64,000 bases of DNA from Flabesymbios commensalis. Lineage: Eukaryota; Annelida; Polychaeta; Terebellida; Flabelligeridae. The translations under genes were made by a program, and so were the position numbers. Below are positions 36,512-47,528 of the stretch, one piece after another (position 1 is the stretch's first letter; each line of letters opens with the position of its first letter). A model generated the notes under the pieces. The model ran no database searches. It was given only the letters and a program-made list of their open reading frames with translations, and had not been told where the DNA came from. The stretch lies in NCBI GenBank assembly GCA_964017125.1, contig OZ024915.1:16794480-16858479 (forward strand). Direction: 5' to 3'.

Positions 36512-37015
36512 TTCTGCTATATTTATCCTTTAATTGTTGATAAATGCGTATGGTGGCCAATTCAGAAAAAAACAGGGACGCGCATCTGGTCTATACCGAA
36601 AATTAGCAACAAACTTTAAAATAATAGACGCATGTGCAATTACTACAAAAATGTTTGCTCTGGAATAATTTAAATCCTTTGTCATTTAACAAAAATCATA
36701 AAAACAAATTTTATTTTTATTTGTAGTTTTTTTAATATCACACTGTGATTTTCCACGACATACTTAACTTATGTCAGCATGGTCATGTCTATTACATTGT
36801 TGTGTTCTTTCCTAATTATATAACAGTATTGTACTTTTAGCCTAATTCTTAATTGTATTTTTGAAATAAATACATCATTAAATTATATTTTTGAACTATA
36901 TATACATCATTAAATAGCTTATAACATTATGATACCTATTTTATCACGTAGGTAGCAATGTTGTTACTGGAAAAACATAAAGTCATTTTTTCACTGACAG
37001 AGAGACCGACCCACC

Positions 37016-37333
37016 CACTCACCCAACGACCGACCCAATCACTCACTCACTCACTCACTCACTCACTCACTCACTCACTCACTCACTCACTCACTCACTC
37101 ACTCACTCACTCACTCACTCACTCACTCACTCACTCACTCACTCACTCACTCACTCACTCACTCACTCACTCACTCACTCACTCACTCACTCACTCACTC
37201 ACTCACTCACTCACTCACTCACTCACTCACTCACTCACTCACTCACTCACTCACTCACTCACTCACTCACTCACTCACTCACTCACTCACTCACTCACTC
37301 ACTCACTCACTCACTCACTCACTCACTCACTCA

Positions 37334-37381
<48 letters not shown>

Positions 37382-37739
37382 CTCACTCACTCACTCACTC
37401 ACTCACTCACTCACTCACTCACTCATTCATTCATTCATTCAATCATTTATTTATTTATTTATTTATTTGTTCGTTCGTTCGTTCGTTCGTTCGTTCGTTC
37501 GTTCGTTCGTTCGTTCGTTCGTTCGTTCGTTCGTTCGTTCGTTCGTTCGTTCGTTCGTTCGTTCGTTCGTTCGTTCGTTCGTTCGTTCGTTCGTTCGTTC
37601 GTTCGTTCGTTCGTTCGTTCGTTCGTTCGTTCGTTCGTTCGTTCGTTCGTTCATTCATTCATTCATTCTTTCATTCATTCATTCATCCATTCATTCATTC
37701 ATTCATTCATTCATTCATTCATTCATTCATTCATTCTTC
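37016..37739. repeat. Composite tetranucleotide array, ~720 bp
   Basis: Ordered blocks on the plus strand: ACTC (to about 37334), ACGC (37335-37380), ACTC (37381-37425), ATTC, ATTT (about 37446-37466), GTTC (37467-37650), ATTC (37651-37738). The long frame it opens (SLTH, FVRS, FIHS repeats, 265 codons) reflects the 12-nt period of a 4-nt repeat, not a protein gene. Confidence 0.95.
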
Positions 37740-38082
37740 ATTGCTACTACCATGACTACAGCCGTATATACCATATAAAATCATAATTATGATTTATTAT
37801 ATCAGATGAAGGGGATTTGCTTTCGCGAATTTGACATGACGACCGGAAGCTTTGGACTTATTTCCGGTCTCATTTCCACTATCTGGTTTATCATATCCTA
37901 CACCAGAGAACGGTGTAGTCGTAGATCATCATCATCACTACCCACTCAGTACACCACGTAGGATCAGCCTGAATGAGGTTGATTAAACGTCACAATAACG
38001 TCGTTTGCCCAGTAGGTATGGCCTACAGTTTTGTCATAAGGCGTTAACACAATATAACAATTGGGCGTGTTCTGAGATATAC
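37740..38082. other. Intergenic, nothing recognised
   Basis: No coding or repeat signal, apart from short ATCATCATC runs near 37930. Confidence 0.5.
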
Positions 38083-38195
38083 TCCCAGTGAACACGATGC
38101 GTCAACCCCAATGCTAGGTGAATGCTATAGGCCACTGTCGTTCACGGTTGTCCAGCATTAAACCAGCGTTGGGTCAACGTTTTTTTGTTTACTGG
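38083..38195. repeat. P1 palindrome with full ends
   Basis: CCCAGTGAACACGATGCGTC at the left and AACG..TTTTTGTTTACTGG at the right. The inner arms are eroded near 38125-38150. Confidence 0.65.
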
Positions 38196-38748
38196 TCTGC
38201 TTTCCATGTGTTGGCTGAATAAAAAAAAAGATTCCCTGATTGTCAGCAATGCCTGTAACGTTTTCTAAAAACGATATAGTTTTGTGAAAATTTATATAAG
38301 TAACGTATATAAGTAGCACAGAATTAGGCCATTTTTCACTATATTGGTTGCGAAAGTTCTAATGAAAAAAAAGGACACAACCAAAATTTAAATAGCATAA
38401 TATACTGACTGTATATTGACAGGCATACACCAGAGAATAGGCAAGGAGAAAGAACGAAAATAAGCACGGTCACCCTATCAGTGATAAACAACTTCCGCCT
38501 TTAGCCAGGGTATATATCCAGATCAAATACCTCTTGCACAGATGAGATACATGTACGTACATATGTACATTACTATTTATCCCTTCTGTTCAGCTTTACC
38601 ACCGCATCTGAATACCGGGCCAATATTCAGGGTCAGACAGGCAATATCCCATAAATGTTTCACACATTTGGTCCAAATGCTTCTCCTGAAATTGTTTCTA
38701 GTATTGGCTTTATCGCCATTTGCACAGCGGCAATAAATAAACGTTTTG

Positions 38749-38823
38749 TGACAATCTCGCCCCCAATCAAACACTGGCATGGCGCCGGCGCCATGCCAGT
38801 GTCTGATTGTGGGCGAGACGTCA
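38749..38823. repeat. 75-bp palindrome without spacer
   Basis: TGACAATCTCGCCC...CACTGGCATGGCGCC meets its complement directly at 38786/38787 (GGCGCC-GGCGCC). Only about three mismatches over 37-bp arms. The arm sequence is unlike P1 or P2. Confidence 0.85.
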
Positions 38824-39615
38824 CCAAGATGGCGCCCTAGCCAACACAGTACAATAATACATTACACTGACTTCATGGATTGCACATGGATTTGGAATCC
38901 TACCAAGAAATACTTTGTTGTTTGACCCTCAGAGCACACTTTTCACAATGATGCCCTACATGGTATTTTGGCCTATATATATTTGAATAAACATGTTTGT
39001 CAGTTAAAAGTGGTAGAACCCATCGCAATAACGGCATTCTGATCTTGCATTCGAGATATTATATTAGGGTAGGACTATTTCATGAAATCGGGACATAATT
39101 TTTTGCACGAGCCTTGATGTGAGAGTCAATGCACATAGCAAGGTAAATGAAAATGGGAATAAATAGCTGACACAACGCCATCCATAATTAATTTTTTGAA
39201 GGTCAACGAAACGTGCACCACATAAAATTAATTATATTCTCTGGCAACTATTTGTGTACTATATTACAACCATCTGTCTCCTCTTGGTTGAAGCATAATG
39301 TATCTGGTAGGTTATATTATCGTAATGTGCGGTGGAAACAGCTAGGTCTTGTATTATGATAAGTGCGCTGACGCAGCATTGATCAGACATAGACTCAGTG
39401 TAAGGTGTCGTCCTGGCTAATAAACCATATGTCACATATTAAATTCGAAAAGATATTTGTGCGATATATTTTCGGCGGCCAGCTTGGATTTTTTATTTTT
39501 GATTTAGGTTGTCCACCTAGGTGGTGTTCCTGAATACTATATATGTAGACCTGATTCCCGTCGGCCAACCTTCCACAACAACCCATGTCTGACTTCCTGA
39601 AAATGGTGGTTTAAA
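38824..39615. other. Intergenic, nothing recognised
   Basis: AT-rich. A short stretch near 39368-39412 (GCATTGATCAGACATAGACT) resembles the sequence around 40113-40135, so it may be a P1 remnant. Confidence 0.45.
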
Positions 39616-39702
39616 CCCACCGAGCACACGACGTTGCTGCAACGTTCAATCAACGTCATTGACGTTGATTCAACGTCGCAACAACGTCGTGTGCTCACCG
39701 GG
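39616..39702. repeat. 87-bp P1-related palindrome with GACGTTG arms
   Basis: CACCGAGCACACGACGTTGC and CAACGTCGTGTGCTCACCGGG form the ends; inner arms ATCAACGTCA-T-TGACGTTGAT. The ends share the CCCRGYRARCAC pattern of P1 but the arms differ. A lone arm lies at 1696-1715. Confidence 0.8.
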
Positions 39703-39714
39703 TTGGCTCCCGGG

Positions 39715-39772
39715 GTCATCGAGAGGTTATCCTGGCCCAGTTTAGCCTATACAAAAAACCCATTTTATTTCA
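39715..39772 (+). mobile_element. SINE-1 3' fragment
   Basis: TATCCTGGCCCAGTTTAGCC and CCCATTTTATTTCATT match the 3' end of SINE-1. The heads are missing. Confidence 0.65.
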
Positions 39773-40044
39773 TTTGGCTCCCGGACTAATACAGGCGAAT
39801 AGTCGTTTGTTGAAAATTTGTTACACGAATGGCCAACACGCCAGTTGACAATTATAACTACATAATTCTTTTAAAGTAAAGAGCTGCTCTTTATATTCCA
39901 ACGAGTGAAACACATTGAACTTCTAGAACGCATAACTAGGAATAGGACCTCCCCGTAGATCTATTGTTCGTTACCTCTTTTCTTCAAAATATGACCCCCG
40001 ATAAATATCTAGGTCCACCCTAGGTTACGCAGTGGGGGAAGCAT

Positions 40045-40149
40045 CCCCGAAAACACGACACGTTGATTCTATGTCTGTTCAATACTGGGCCAGCGTCTGC
40101 AACGCTGGCCAAGCATTGAACAGACATAGACTGAGTGCGGTGTGTTTGG
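40045..40149. repeat. P1 palindrome
   Basis: GTCTGTTCAATACTGGGCCA and TGGCCAAGCATTGAACAGAC are the inner arms around GCGTCTGCAACGC; outer CGAAAACACGACAC and GTGTGTTTGG are weaker. Confidence 0.75.
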
Positions 40150-40243
40150 TGAGATGTGATCTTGATCTAGGATTTCTGGTGTCGTCCTGGGTTTGTGAGG
40201 TGGACACTGATAAATCAGGGGGGTAATCAATCAGCCACGTATC

Positions 40244-40350
40244 CGGGCAAACACGATGCACTGACCCGATGCTGTTTTAATGTTGGGCCAGCGTCGCAGA
40301 CGGTGGCACAACATTAAAACAGTATTGGGTGAACGTCTCGTGTTTGCTGG
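40244..40350. repeat. P1 palindrome, well preserved
   Basis: GGGCAAACACGATG to CGTCTCGTGTTTGCTGG. Inner arms ATGCTGTTTTAATGTTGG and CAACATTAAAACAGTATTGG flank GCGTCGCAGACGG, giving the loop C-GCA-G. Confidence 0.85.
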
Positions 40351-40453
40351 GATCCTGGCATCCCTATTACACACGGATCAATAGTAACCCTTAGATCACC
40401 GAAACCAGAAATAATTATACTCTCTAACTACTGACTCATTGTTGCTTTTAAGC

Positions 40454-40534
40454 TATAGACCACTCTATGTATGTTTCTGGTTTTAGTAGTATGGGGTACT
40501 ACTAAAACCAGAAACATACATAGAGTGGTCTATA
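40454..40534. repeat. Perfect hairpin: 38-bp arms, 5-nt loop
   Basis: The left arm (40454-40491, starting TATAGACCACTCTATGTATG) and right arm (40497-40534) are exact reverse complements around TGGGG. No mismatch in 38 pairs. The arm sequence is not seen elsewhere in the window. Confidence 0.95.
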
Positions 40535-40625
40535 TGTCTATCTAGAGTGCATCCAGCTATGTAATCAGTGTGGTGCTTTCTGGGTACAGATGTGTCCCGC
40601 TGTTCGTACACAGTGGACTATTGCT

Positions 40626-40868
40626 TTAACCCATAAAGCGGTGAAATGTTTTTATCTAAACCAAGAGACCAAATGTTTTTTTCAATTTAAAGTCATTATA
40701 AATCTCCTGGTTAGCTCTTTCCGCTTCATTTAAATATCTATGTTATGGGTCTACGACTGTTGTAAATATTTTACTCTTTCAGTACGGACATCGACTTTAG
40801 ACGTCAGCATCTGACGTATATCGTCAGATGCTGACGTCTAAAGTCGATCCTCGCGCTGTTAGGGTTGA
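40626..40868 (+). mobile_element. Tb element, 243 bp
   Basis: TTAA-CCCATAAAGCGGTGAAAT to GCGCTGTTAGGG-TTGA. Hairpin ACTTTAGACGTCAGCATCTGA / TCAGATGCTGACGTCTAAAG, with a matching C/G pair change in both arms relative to other Tb copies. Confidence 0.75.
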
Positions 40869-41715
40869 ATAATTCGCAACGTCTATTTCACTAAATGTTA
40901 CATTCATTCAATAATCTACACTAGCACGGGTGATTTTTTCTGGGCTGGAATAAATACAATTCCATGGGGAGGGAATGGTTAATGTGCACGGTCTCTGCCT
41001 CGTAAGACATTTCTAGATTAACCCTTTTCTTACCTTCTACTATCTGTTCCAGAGGACCATTTTTAGTGCATATGTATATAATTTTTGGCATCGTATTGAA
41101 CTCCGTAAAAATAAGTGCACCGTGCACCAATTCCCTATAAATACTAATGTAGCCTACACACCAGTTTTATATAGGTTTAGTTTATGTCACTTTGGCTATG
41201 CAGAAACGATTTGCTGCGTAATCACCACGGTAATTTTAGCTGTTGTATGCTTGTGGAACTCTATCTATGGCAATCCCGATACCCCCAGTTCTGTCTGTCC
41301 GGCAACAGAAATTACAATAATAAGCGTCCGATGCTTAAGTCATTGAGCAACGAAAGTGCTGTTTAGGGCAAAACAAAATTCTATCAAAAAGTGTAATCAC
41401 TAACTATCCTTTTGAAGAGCTAAATTTAACACTAAAGTTTTGCATTACTTTATATCTCTGTTGTTATTCATGTTTTTTGGTACGAGTATAGGACTCCAAA
41501 TATCCCATTGCATTCCTGTCATATATTTTGTCTTGCGCCAGTGTTATTTTGGCTGGAGATTTTATCTCAAGATTGTATTTCTTCCAAACATGCCTGGTTA
41601 CATTCTCTGACGAAAAGAGAGAATAATCTATAGTTTTAGATCTATCAATCAAAAGATGTGTATTACGAGGAAATAAAAAAAAACATTATATGATTTATTA
41701 TAATGATTAAGATGA
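40869..41715. other. Intergenic, nothing recognised
   Basis: Short frames only, none with a known domain. GGTGCACNNTGC-like palindromic text near 41117 is short. Confidence 0.5.
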
Positions 41716-41961
41716 GTAACCCTTTAACCGCCAAATTATTTAATTGGAATTTTCACCTACCTGAAGTTGTGTCTCGCTGCCGCGATCCACAACTTAAAGT
41801 GAGTGAAAATTATGCAGATTTGACAAAATAGAGGTCAACGATTTTTAAACCTGGTTGGTTGATGTCACATTTTATCTTTAACATGTTCAAAAGTTGGTAT
41901 TTAATGTGCCAATAAAAAATAAAAAAACGAATTTATTCGGGACCGACGATCAAATGGTTAA
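41716..41961. mobile_element. Ta element, 246 bp
   Basis: GTAA-CCCTTTAACCGCC to GACGATCAAATGG-TTAA. Hairpin 41752-41808: CACCTACCTGAAGTTGTG / CACAACTTAAAGTGAGTG around TCGCTGCCGCGA (complement GC-GGCA-GC). Confidence 0.8.
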
Positions 41962-42574
41962 GATGATTATCGCGTATTTCTTTTTAAGTTTTCAAGCCAT
42001 TGAAATCTTCTAAAAGCTGCAAATTGCTGTCACACTGGTTTAAACATGTTAAATGGTTAATATAAGCTGTTCTAGACTAGAATAATAGTCTAATACCATG
42101 CCAATCACATAGGAACGAAACGGTTAATTCTCGGTGTCTAAGACATTTCTAGATTCGAGCATTCACGAGTGTCCGACATCCGACATAGAAAGCAGCAATG
42201 GATGCAAACTTTGAGTGTACTTTAGGTACATATCTATACGCTAAATTAGAATGATTCTTTCTTATTTTTTATATCTTACAGAGATATAAATACACAACAT
42301 TTGTAAATATTGTTTATTAATACAATAGTAGCACTGTAAAATATTCAAAAGACAATAGATAATATCTAATAGACAAAAGACAATTTTCGGTACTAATAGA
42401 TGTAAGTTAAATACCGTGAATGTGAATCTCAATGAAAACGCAATTTAAATATTAGGGACATACCACATTTCTCCCTTTTACGCTGTTTTGAAGTGTTTTC
42501 AAATTATTACAACAACAGTGGCATAGGTTTAGGATATTTGTAATAAATTGCCTGCCGACAGATACTATTTCGTA
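41962..42574. other. Intergenic, nothing recognised
   Basis: AT-rich, no repeat or gene supported. GACAATAGATAATATCTAATAG near 42350 is low complexity. Confidence 0.5.
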
Positions 42575-42636
42575 TACCGTCTACCACGCTGATTCAACAT
42601 TAGGCCAGCATTGGCTCGATGTTTTGTGTTTGCGGG
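42575..42636. repeat. P1 right half
   Basis: ACCGTCTACCACGCTGATTC then TTGGCTCGATGTTTTGTGTT and TGCGGG. The left arm is lost. 42637-43037 holds nothing recognised. Confidence 0.6.
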
Positions 42637-43037
42637 AACAGAGCCGCCAACATAGTTGTACAAATCTGACAAACCCGATATAAAACTTAAGAATTCAGCA
42701 GATCAGCTAGCTTGTGGTGTGTTTATATCTTTTAACGAGCCAGACGGCCACTTGCTATAAACTCCACTTAGGGTCTGAGTTCGGATAGGTATCAAACACG
42801 GTATAACACTGAAGAAAATCTAAACTCTCATAACCTTACATTCACACTCAGAGTGAATTACTCTGAGAATTAGAATTGACACGCTCAACTGCCAAAAACC
42901 GGTTCGATGGTATTCTACCCGTATTTAAAACTCAACTGACTGACGGTGAATATAGCTTCTTCAATCATGTGACAGTCTGGCTTCGCATCAACACCAGAAG
43001 TTGCAGACTCTGCACCTTGTCATGGCGCTTGGCCATC

Positions 43038-43214
43038 TTAAACCCTTTCAGTACTGAGACCGACTTTAGACATCAGAATCTGACAGAATCGCACTGAAAG
43101 ATTAAAACATTTATAATGGCCGTAGACCTATAACATAGGTATTCAAATGAAGTGGAAGGAGCTAACTAAGACATTTATGATGATTTTAAATTGAAAAAAC
43201 CTTGGTCTCTTGGT
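43038..43214 (-). mobile_element. Tb element cut by Tc
   Basis: TTAA-ACCCTTTCAGTACTGAGAC at the left; the hairpin is partly deleted (CAGAATCTGACAGAATCGCA). CATAACATAGGTATTCAAAT marks the minus orientation. It is lost where the Tc element starts. Confidence 0.65.
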
Positions 43215-43466
43215 TTAATCCTTAAAGCCTTCACGATGCATTAAAGCATCATTTTACATCCCTGAAAATAGACTTATTTTTCCTACAACAAAGGGTATTT
43301 GAATGAAAATTTACATGAAAATGGTTCACCAATATATGGTCATTTTCTTTAATTTTTAAATCACATCGAATCATCTTAATCCACTACAAGTCGAGAATTG
43401 CGACAGCAATTCGCGGCTTGTATTGGATGAAGATGACAATGATAAATTTAGACTTCAAAGGGTTAA
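43215..43466. mobile_element. Tc element, 252 bp
   Basis: TTAA-TCCTTAAAGCCTTCACG to GACTTCAAAGGG-TTAA. The hairpin CCACTACAAGTCGAGAATTGC-GACA-GCAATTC...CTTGTATTGG is well kept. Confidence 0.8.
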
Positions 43467-43682
43467 ACAAAATATTTCAGCGTTGTAACTAATAACTACT
43501 GTATGATAAGTGAACATCTTATACAACAACATATCTCATCAATCTCAGATACATTAACTTGCCTCAAGCCGTATAGAGAAACTATTGGATCAGGTAGATT
43601 TTGACACAAGGACTCGACATTGACACAACGATATTCTCTTTTTATTCACAAGCGTAGAGCATCTGCTACCAGTATGTTGTTT

Positions 43683-44081
43683 GAATGAATGAATGAATGA
43701 ATGAATGAATGAATGAATGAATGAATGAATGAATGAATGAATGAATGAATGAATAAATGAATGAATGAATGAATGAATGAATAAATGAATGAATGAATGA
43801 ATGAAAGAATGAATGAATGAATGAATGAATGAATGAATGAATGAATGAATGAATGAATGAACGAATGAATGAATGAATGAAAAAATGAATGAATAAATAA
43901 GTGAATGAATGAATGAATGAATAAATGAATGAATGAATAAATGAATGAATGAATGAATGAATGAATGAATGAATGAATGAATGAATGAATGAATGAATGA
44001 ATGAATGAATGAATGAATGAATGAATGAATGAATGAATGAATGAATGAATGAATGAATGAATGAATGAATGAATGAATGGG
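43683..44081. repeat. (GAAT)n array, ~400 bp
   Basis: Nearly pure GAAT with scattered AAAT, GAAA and GAAC variants. It joins the 3' end of the SINE-1 copy to its right, so on the SINE strand the tail reads (ATTC)n. Confidence 0.95.
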
Positions 44082-44345
44082 ACTTTCGACATGTTTGTGG
44101 GCATAGACGCTAAATTGTGCCAGGAGAACCTCTTGATGCTGATAAGATAATGAAATAACACTGCCCTAGATATCCCTCTAATAGACATTGGAATCGAAAT
44201 TCGAACCCTTAAATTTCCAAAATATTGAATCTTTAAGAGAGGACAGAAAAGAAACATTATGTTTCTTTGAAACCTGAATACTGAGAGCGTGTGACGTCCT
44301 CCTGAGCTCTGGCGTGCAGGCGGCAGTGCTGACCGCTACACATGG
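44082..44345 (-). mobile_element. SINE-1 with long ATTC tail
   Basis: On the minus strand: first head (TGTAGCGGTCAGCACTGCC), linker with AAAGAAACATAATGTTTCTT, second head (TTCGAATTTCGATTCCAATG region) and 3' part CAGGAGAACC / TTTAGCGTCTATG. More diverged than the copies at 53061 and 63396. Confidence 0.75.
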
Positions 44346-45165
44346 GGCCCACTATCCGTGTGTTTCAGCATCAGCTGCTGGAGATATCTAGCTACAGATT
44401 AACCCTCTAAGCGCCAAATACGAATATTGTCGTTTTAAATCCATCTTTGTTATTAGCCGATTAAATCACTTTGTCAAGGAAAGTTACGCAAATTTTCGTA
44501 AAAACATGAAACAAATGCCTTACCGAAAAAATTGTTTACCACTATATAGCTTTGGGTTTGGGATAACTTTTGACAATTTGTTCACGCTGAACTGTCATAG
44601 GGGATTTCTTTACAGGACAAAATGCAAAATGGCCGAAAACGGTAGTGAAAAATTCAGTCTGTGTGATTTAGTTTTACACATACACACAGCTGTAATACAG
44701 ATTTTATCAATGAAAAAATGGGCGGCCATTTTGTTTTTTATATTGTTTATTAATTCTAAAACTACTTTCAGTCATTTTAATCAATCAGAACAAATACATT
44801 TGTAAACAAATTGGTGATTAATATGACTTCCTATGTCATTTCTGTGGTAAAGTCGCCCATCTTATATTTTTACCCTGTTAAAAGCACCTATGAATATATT
44901 TTGGTGAGGAATTTGTTTCAGGTTTTCTTCTAATTTTCCCTGACTAACTGTTATTGGGAACGAAATGGGTGTTCAAACGTCAAATTTGCAAATGTTTAGT
45001 CTCAAACGATACAATTATGAACGATTTAGGTCGTCATGTTGGCCGTCGCAACGGGCTACTTCAAAATGCGTCTTTCCTAATAATTTAAGCAGGCCATTGC
45101 TATTGAAAATCCAAGCTCCAGTAATTAAAAATGCTAAGGTTCATCACTTACAATGTTAAAATAGA
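44346..45165. other. AT-rich, possible TTAA element, no gene
   Basis: TTAA-CCCTCTAAGCGCCAAATA at 44399 looks like a left element end. The segment TTGGGAACGAAATGGGTGTT at 44955 matches other Ta relatives. The open frame 44506-44805 has no known domain. Confidence 0.4.
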
Positions 45166-45411
45166 TTAAACCTTTAACCGCCGGTGCCGTCTACATTCGT
45201 TTTTTACATTTTTTATTAGCACATTACATATCAGCTTTCAAACATATCAAAGATAAAAAGTAACAATAATCAGCAAGATTTGAAATTTGTTGACCTCCAT
45301 TTTGTCAAGTCTGAATAATTTTCACTCACCTGAAGTTGTGGGTCGCGTCAGCGAGACACAACATCAAGTGGGTGAAAATTCAAATTGAAAAACTTGCGGC
45401 TAAAAGGTTAA
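45166..45411. mobile_element. Ta element, 246 bp, inverted
   Basis: TTAA-ACCTTTAACCGCCGGTGCCG to GCGGCTAAAAGG-TTAA. Hairpin 45325-45378 CACCTGAAGTTGTG / CACAACATCAAGTGGGTG with GC-GTCA-GC at the centre. Confidence 0.8.
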
Positions 45412-45661
45412 ACCTTACTCTCAGAACAACAGCTCGATGCCGATGGAATCATTTGACATACAGCACAGGTGGTCACCATATAACCTGATAATGGCGGAGT
45501 TCTTCTATTGAGGACAAAAATAAAGTAGGAAGGATGACGCCCAAGTGACAGGAGCCTCTGGCGGTGCTATTAACATCTAATTTATTGTGTTTCTTCCCAC
45601 ATTCTTTTGACTTTCAGAGTATGCTGTGGGTTCTGGGATAAAATGCATTAAGGTGTCGTGT

Positions 45662-45857
45662 GAAGACAGGCAGCAGTAACTGCTTACTTGAAAAGTAAGG
45701 AATTACTGTTGTGTGTCCTTCTGTATGTCAAAGACAAACAGCAGTAACTGCTTACTTTCAACGTAAGAAGTTACTGCTGTTTGTCTTTGACATACAGCAA
45801 GACAAACAGCAGTAACTGCTTACTTGAAAAATAAGGAATTACTGTTGTTTGTCTTTG
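45662..45857. repeat. Three P2 hairpins in tandem
   Basis: Copies at about 45666-45716, 45722-45798 and 45800-45857. The middle one is the longest (CTGTATGTCAAAGACAAACA ... GTCTTTGACATACAG). Loops are GAA-type in each. The whole set reads as one array with alternating hairpins. Confidence 0.85.
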
Positions 45858-46366
45858 TACACTAGTATTGCACATTATCATTATGAGCAGACTGCATATC
45901 TCCATTTTCCAAAAAACGCCTAAATTTACAACTTTTTGTTTTTAAATTTTAGCAGCTCCTATTAACATGATTAATATTCGCTGTTTTTATTTCGCATCCT
46001 ATTAAATTACACTATTTACACCAAGTGGTAAAACCTACAGACAAACACTATGAAGTTGGCTTCAGTGAGCAAAAAATATTTTAGAATGAAGCGTTATGAC
46101 GGTTGTTGCATGTGACACGGGAGGGGCTTTTTTCACTACGCGTGTAATGTAGCGTGAAATTTGAAACTCCACACACTCCACACCAGATCTAAGCGATAGG
46201 GATAGCTCCTGCCCTGAGGTACTAGGTGACCCCAAGGAAATGCCTGCTGAGTGCGGCTCACTTAGACAGGCGGGATTATATTTCTCGGGAGTCCTCCTTC
46301 ACAAAGAATAGCTGTCGTGGAGATGTGTCAATTTAGAAGACGTTATCTGCTATATCTTAACGAGTT
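45858..46366. other. Intergenic, nothing recognised
   Basis: No coding domain or repeat family identified. Confidence 0.5.
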
Positions 46367-46472
46367 CAGCAAACACAAAACATTCCTATAACATTCGTAC
46401 AATGTTGGACCAACGTCGAAGACGTTGGGCCGACGTTGTACAAATGTTATATAAATGTTTTGTGTTTGCTGG
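46367..46472. repeat. P1b palindrome
   Basis: CAGCAAACACAAAACATT...AAATGTTTTGTGTTTGCTG ends, inner ATAACATTCGTACAATGTTGG / GACGTTGTACAAATGTTAT, centre AACGTCGAAGACGTT with loop C-GAA-G. Confidence 0.85.
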
Positions 46473-47103
46473 AGAGTTCTAGTGCTGATATCACAAAATC
46501 TGTCAATGATCTATTGAAGTTTGTTTTTTGTTACCCAGGGAAATATCGCAAAAACATGAGAGATATTGATTATTCTTCGCCACGCTGCATCCACATTACA
46601 TGTAGCTTGAAATTGCGGCTCCATTTCCAGCTTCGTTCGTTGTGATGTGCTGCAAAATTTCTCGATTAAATCCATAACGATTTACATTAATATTGGTTGG
46701 ATTTTACAGTTTTCTGTTCAATCAATGACATGCAATGTGCCGTGGTACTATCAGAAAGTACATTGTATAACATTGCGTTCTAACGTATGAGTGTTTGTCT
46801 CTAATCATAGAATAAAATAATACAAACAATGTGAAAAAGTTAACACAAGCATTTAATTGTATCGTGTACGCAAATTATTGTTTCATTATCAAGAGCTGGC
46901 GTCGTTATGGACGATAACCATTCAGTCCTTGTGAATTATTATTTTATTGAAATCTGTAGAACTGTTGTTAGTGTAATAAATTTACCTTTGAAGCACATAT
47001 TGAAAATACTGTTTTGAAGACTCAACAAAAATACAATAATGTTTGTAAACCAGACAATGGATTTTTTCTTCGCTATCGTTTCATTCCATCAGATCTGTCG
47101 TGC
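46473..47103. other. Intergenic, nothing recognised
   Basis: GTAGCTTGAAATTGC / ATTTCCAGCTTCG at 46601-46629 is a possible relic of the Td hairpin. Otherwise featureless. Confidence 0.45.
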
Positions 47104-47163
47104 TAAGACAAACAGCAGTAACTGCTTACTTTTCAAGTAAACAGTTACCGCAGTGTGTCTCTG
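47104..47163. repeat. P2 hairpin
   Basis: AAGACAAACAGCAGTAACTG / CAGTTACCGCAGTGTGTCT around CTTACTT-TTC-AAGTAA (complement loop GAA). Confidence 0.8.
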
Positions 47164-47203
47164 CGTATCAGAAATGCCCCAGAAGCTTATATGAAGTAAC
47201 ATA

Positions 47204-47526
47204 CACTCTAAACAATATAGGTTTTCAGGGTTCAATTTGTTTTGAAAATATTGTGTAGCTATTTCTAGCCAAGCTCCAAATTCATAGGGTTTTTCCTATC
47301 ATTGAAGATGAAGTATTTCGCTAAAAGTTCAAGTTTGATCAGCAATTGTCCGAAATTGTGTAGTTTTTCGATACTCGATACTGAACAAATTGAACCCTGT
47401 TTTTTTAAAAGGACCCTTCAGTACTATTACCATGCAACCCGAGGAGAATCCTGCAAGGGTTCTCCTGGGGTTGCATGGTAATAGTACTGAAGGGTTCCTT
47501 CTAAAGAACCTGTATTGCTTAGAGTG
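47204..47526. mobile_element. TA-flanked MITE with a hairpin inserted in its right end
   Basis: TA flanks both sides. The left terminal repeat CACTCTAAACAATATAGGTT, then CAGGGTTCAATTTGTT, is mirrored by GAACAAATTGAACCCTG (47383-47399) and AACCTGTATTGCTTAGAGTG (47507-47526). Between these two right-end pieces sits a 92-bp hairpin (47409-47500) with 43-bp arms (ACCCTTCAGTACTATTACCA ...) and a 5-nt loop TGCAA. TA target and CAC end suit the Tc1/mariner type. Confidence 0.75.
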
Positions 47527-47528
47527 TA

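Noticed and set aside
36958-37755. Long 265-codon open frame of SLTH and FVRS repeats
   Set aside because: It is only the translation of a tetranucleotide array; both strands and other frames are also open there.
45662-45857. CRISPR-like array
   Set aside because: Three palindromic P2 copies without regular unique spacers, in an animal genome.
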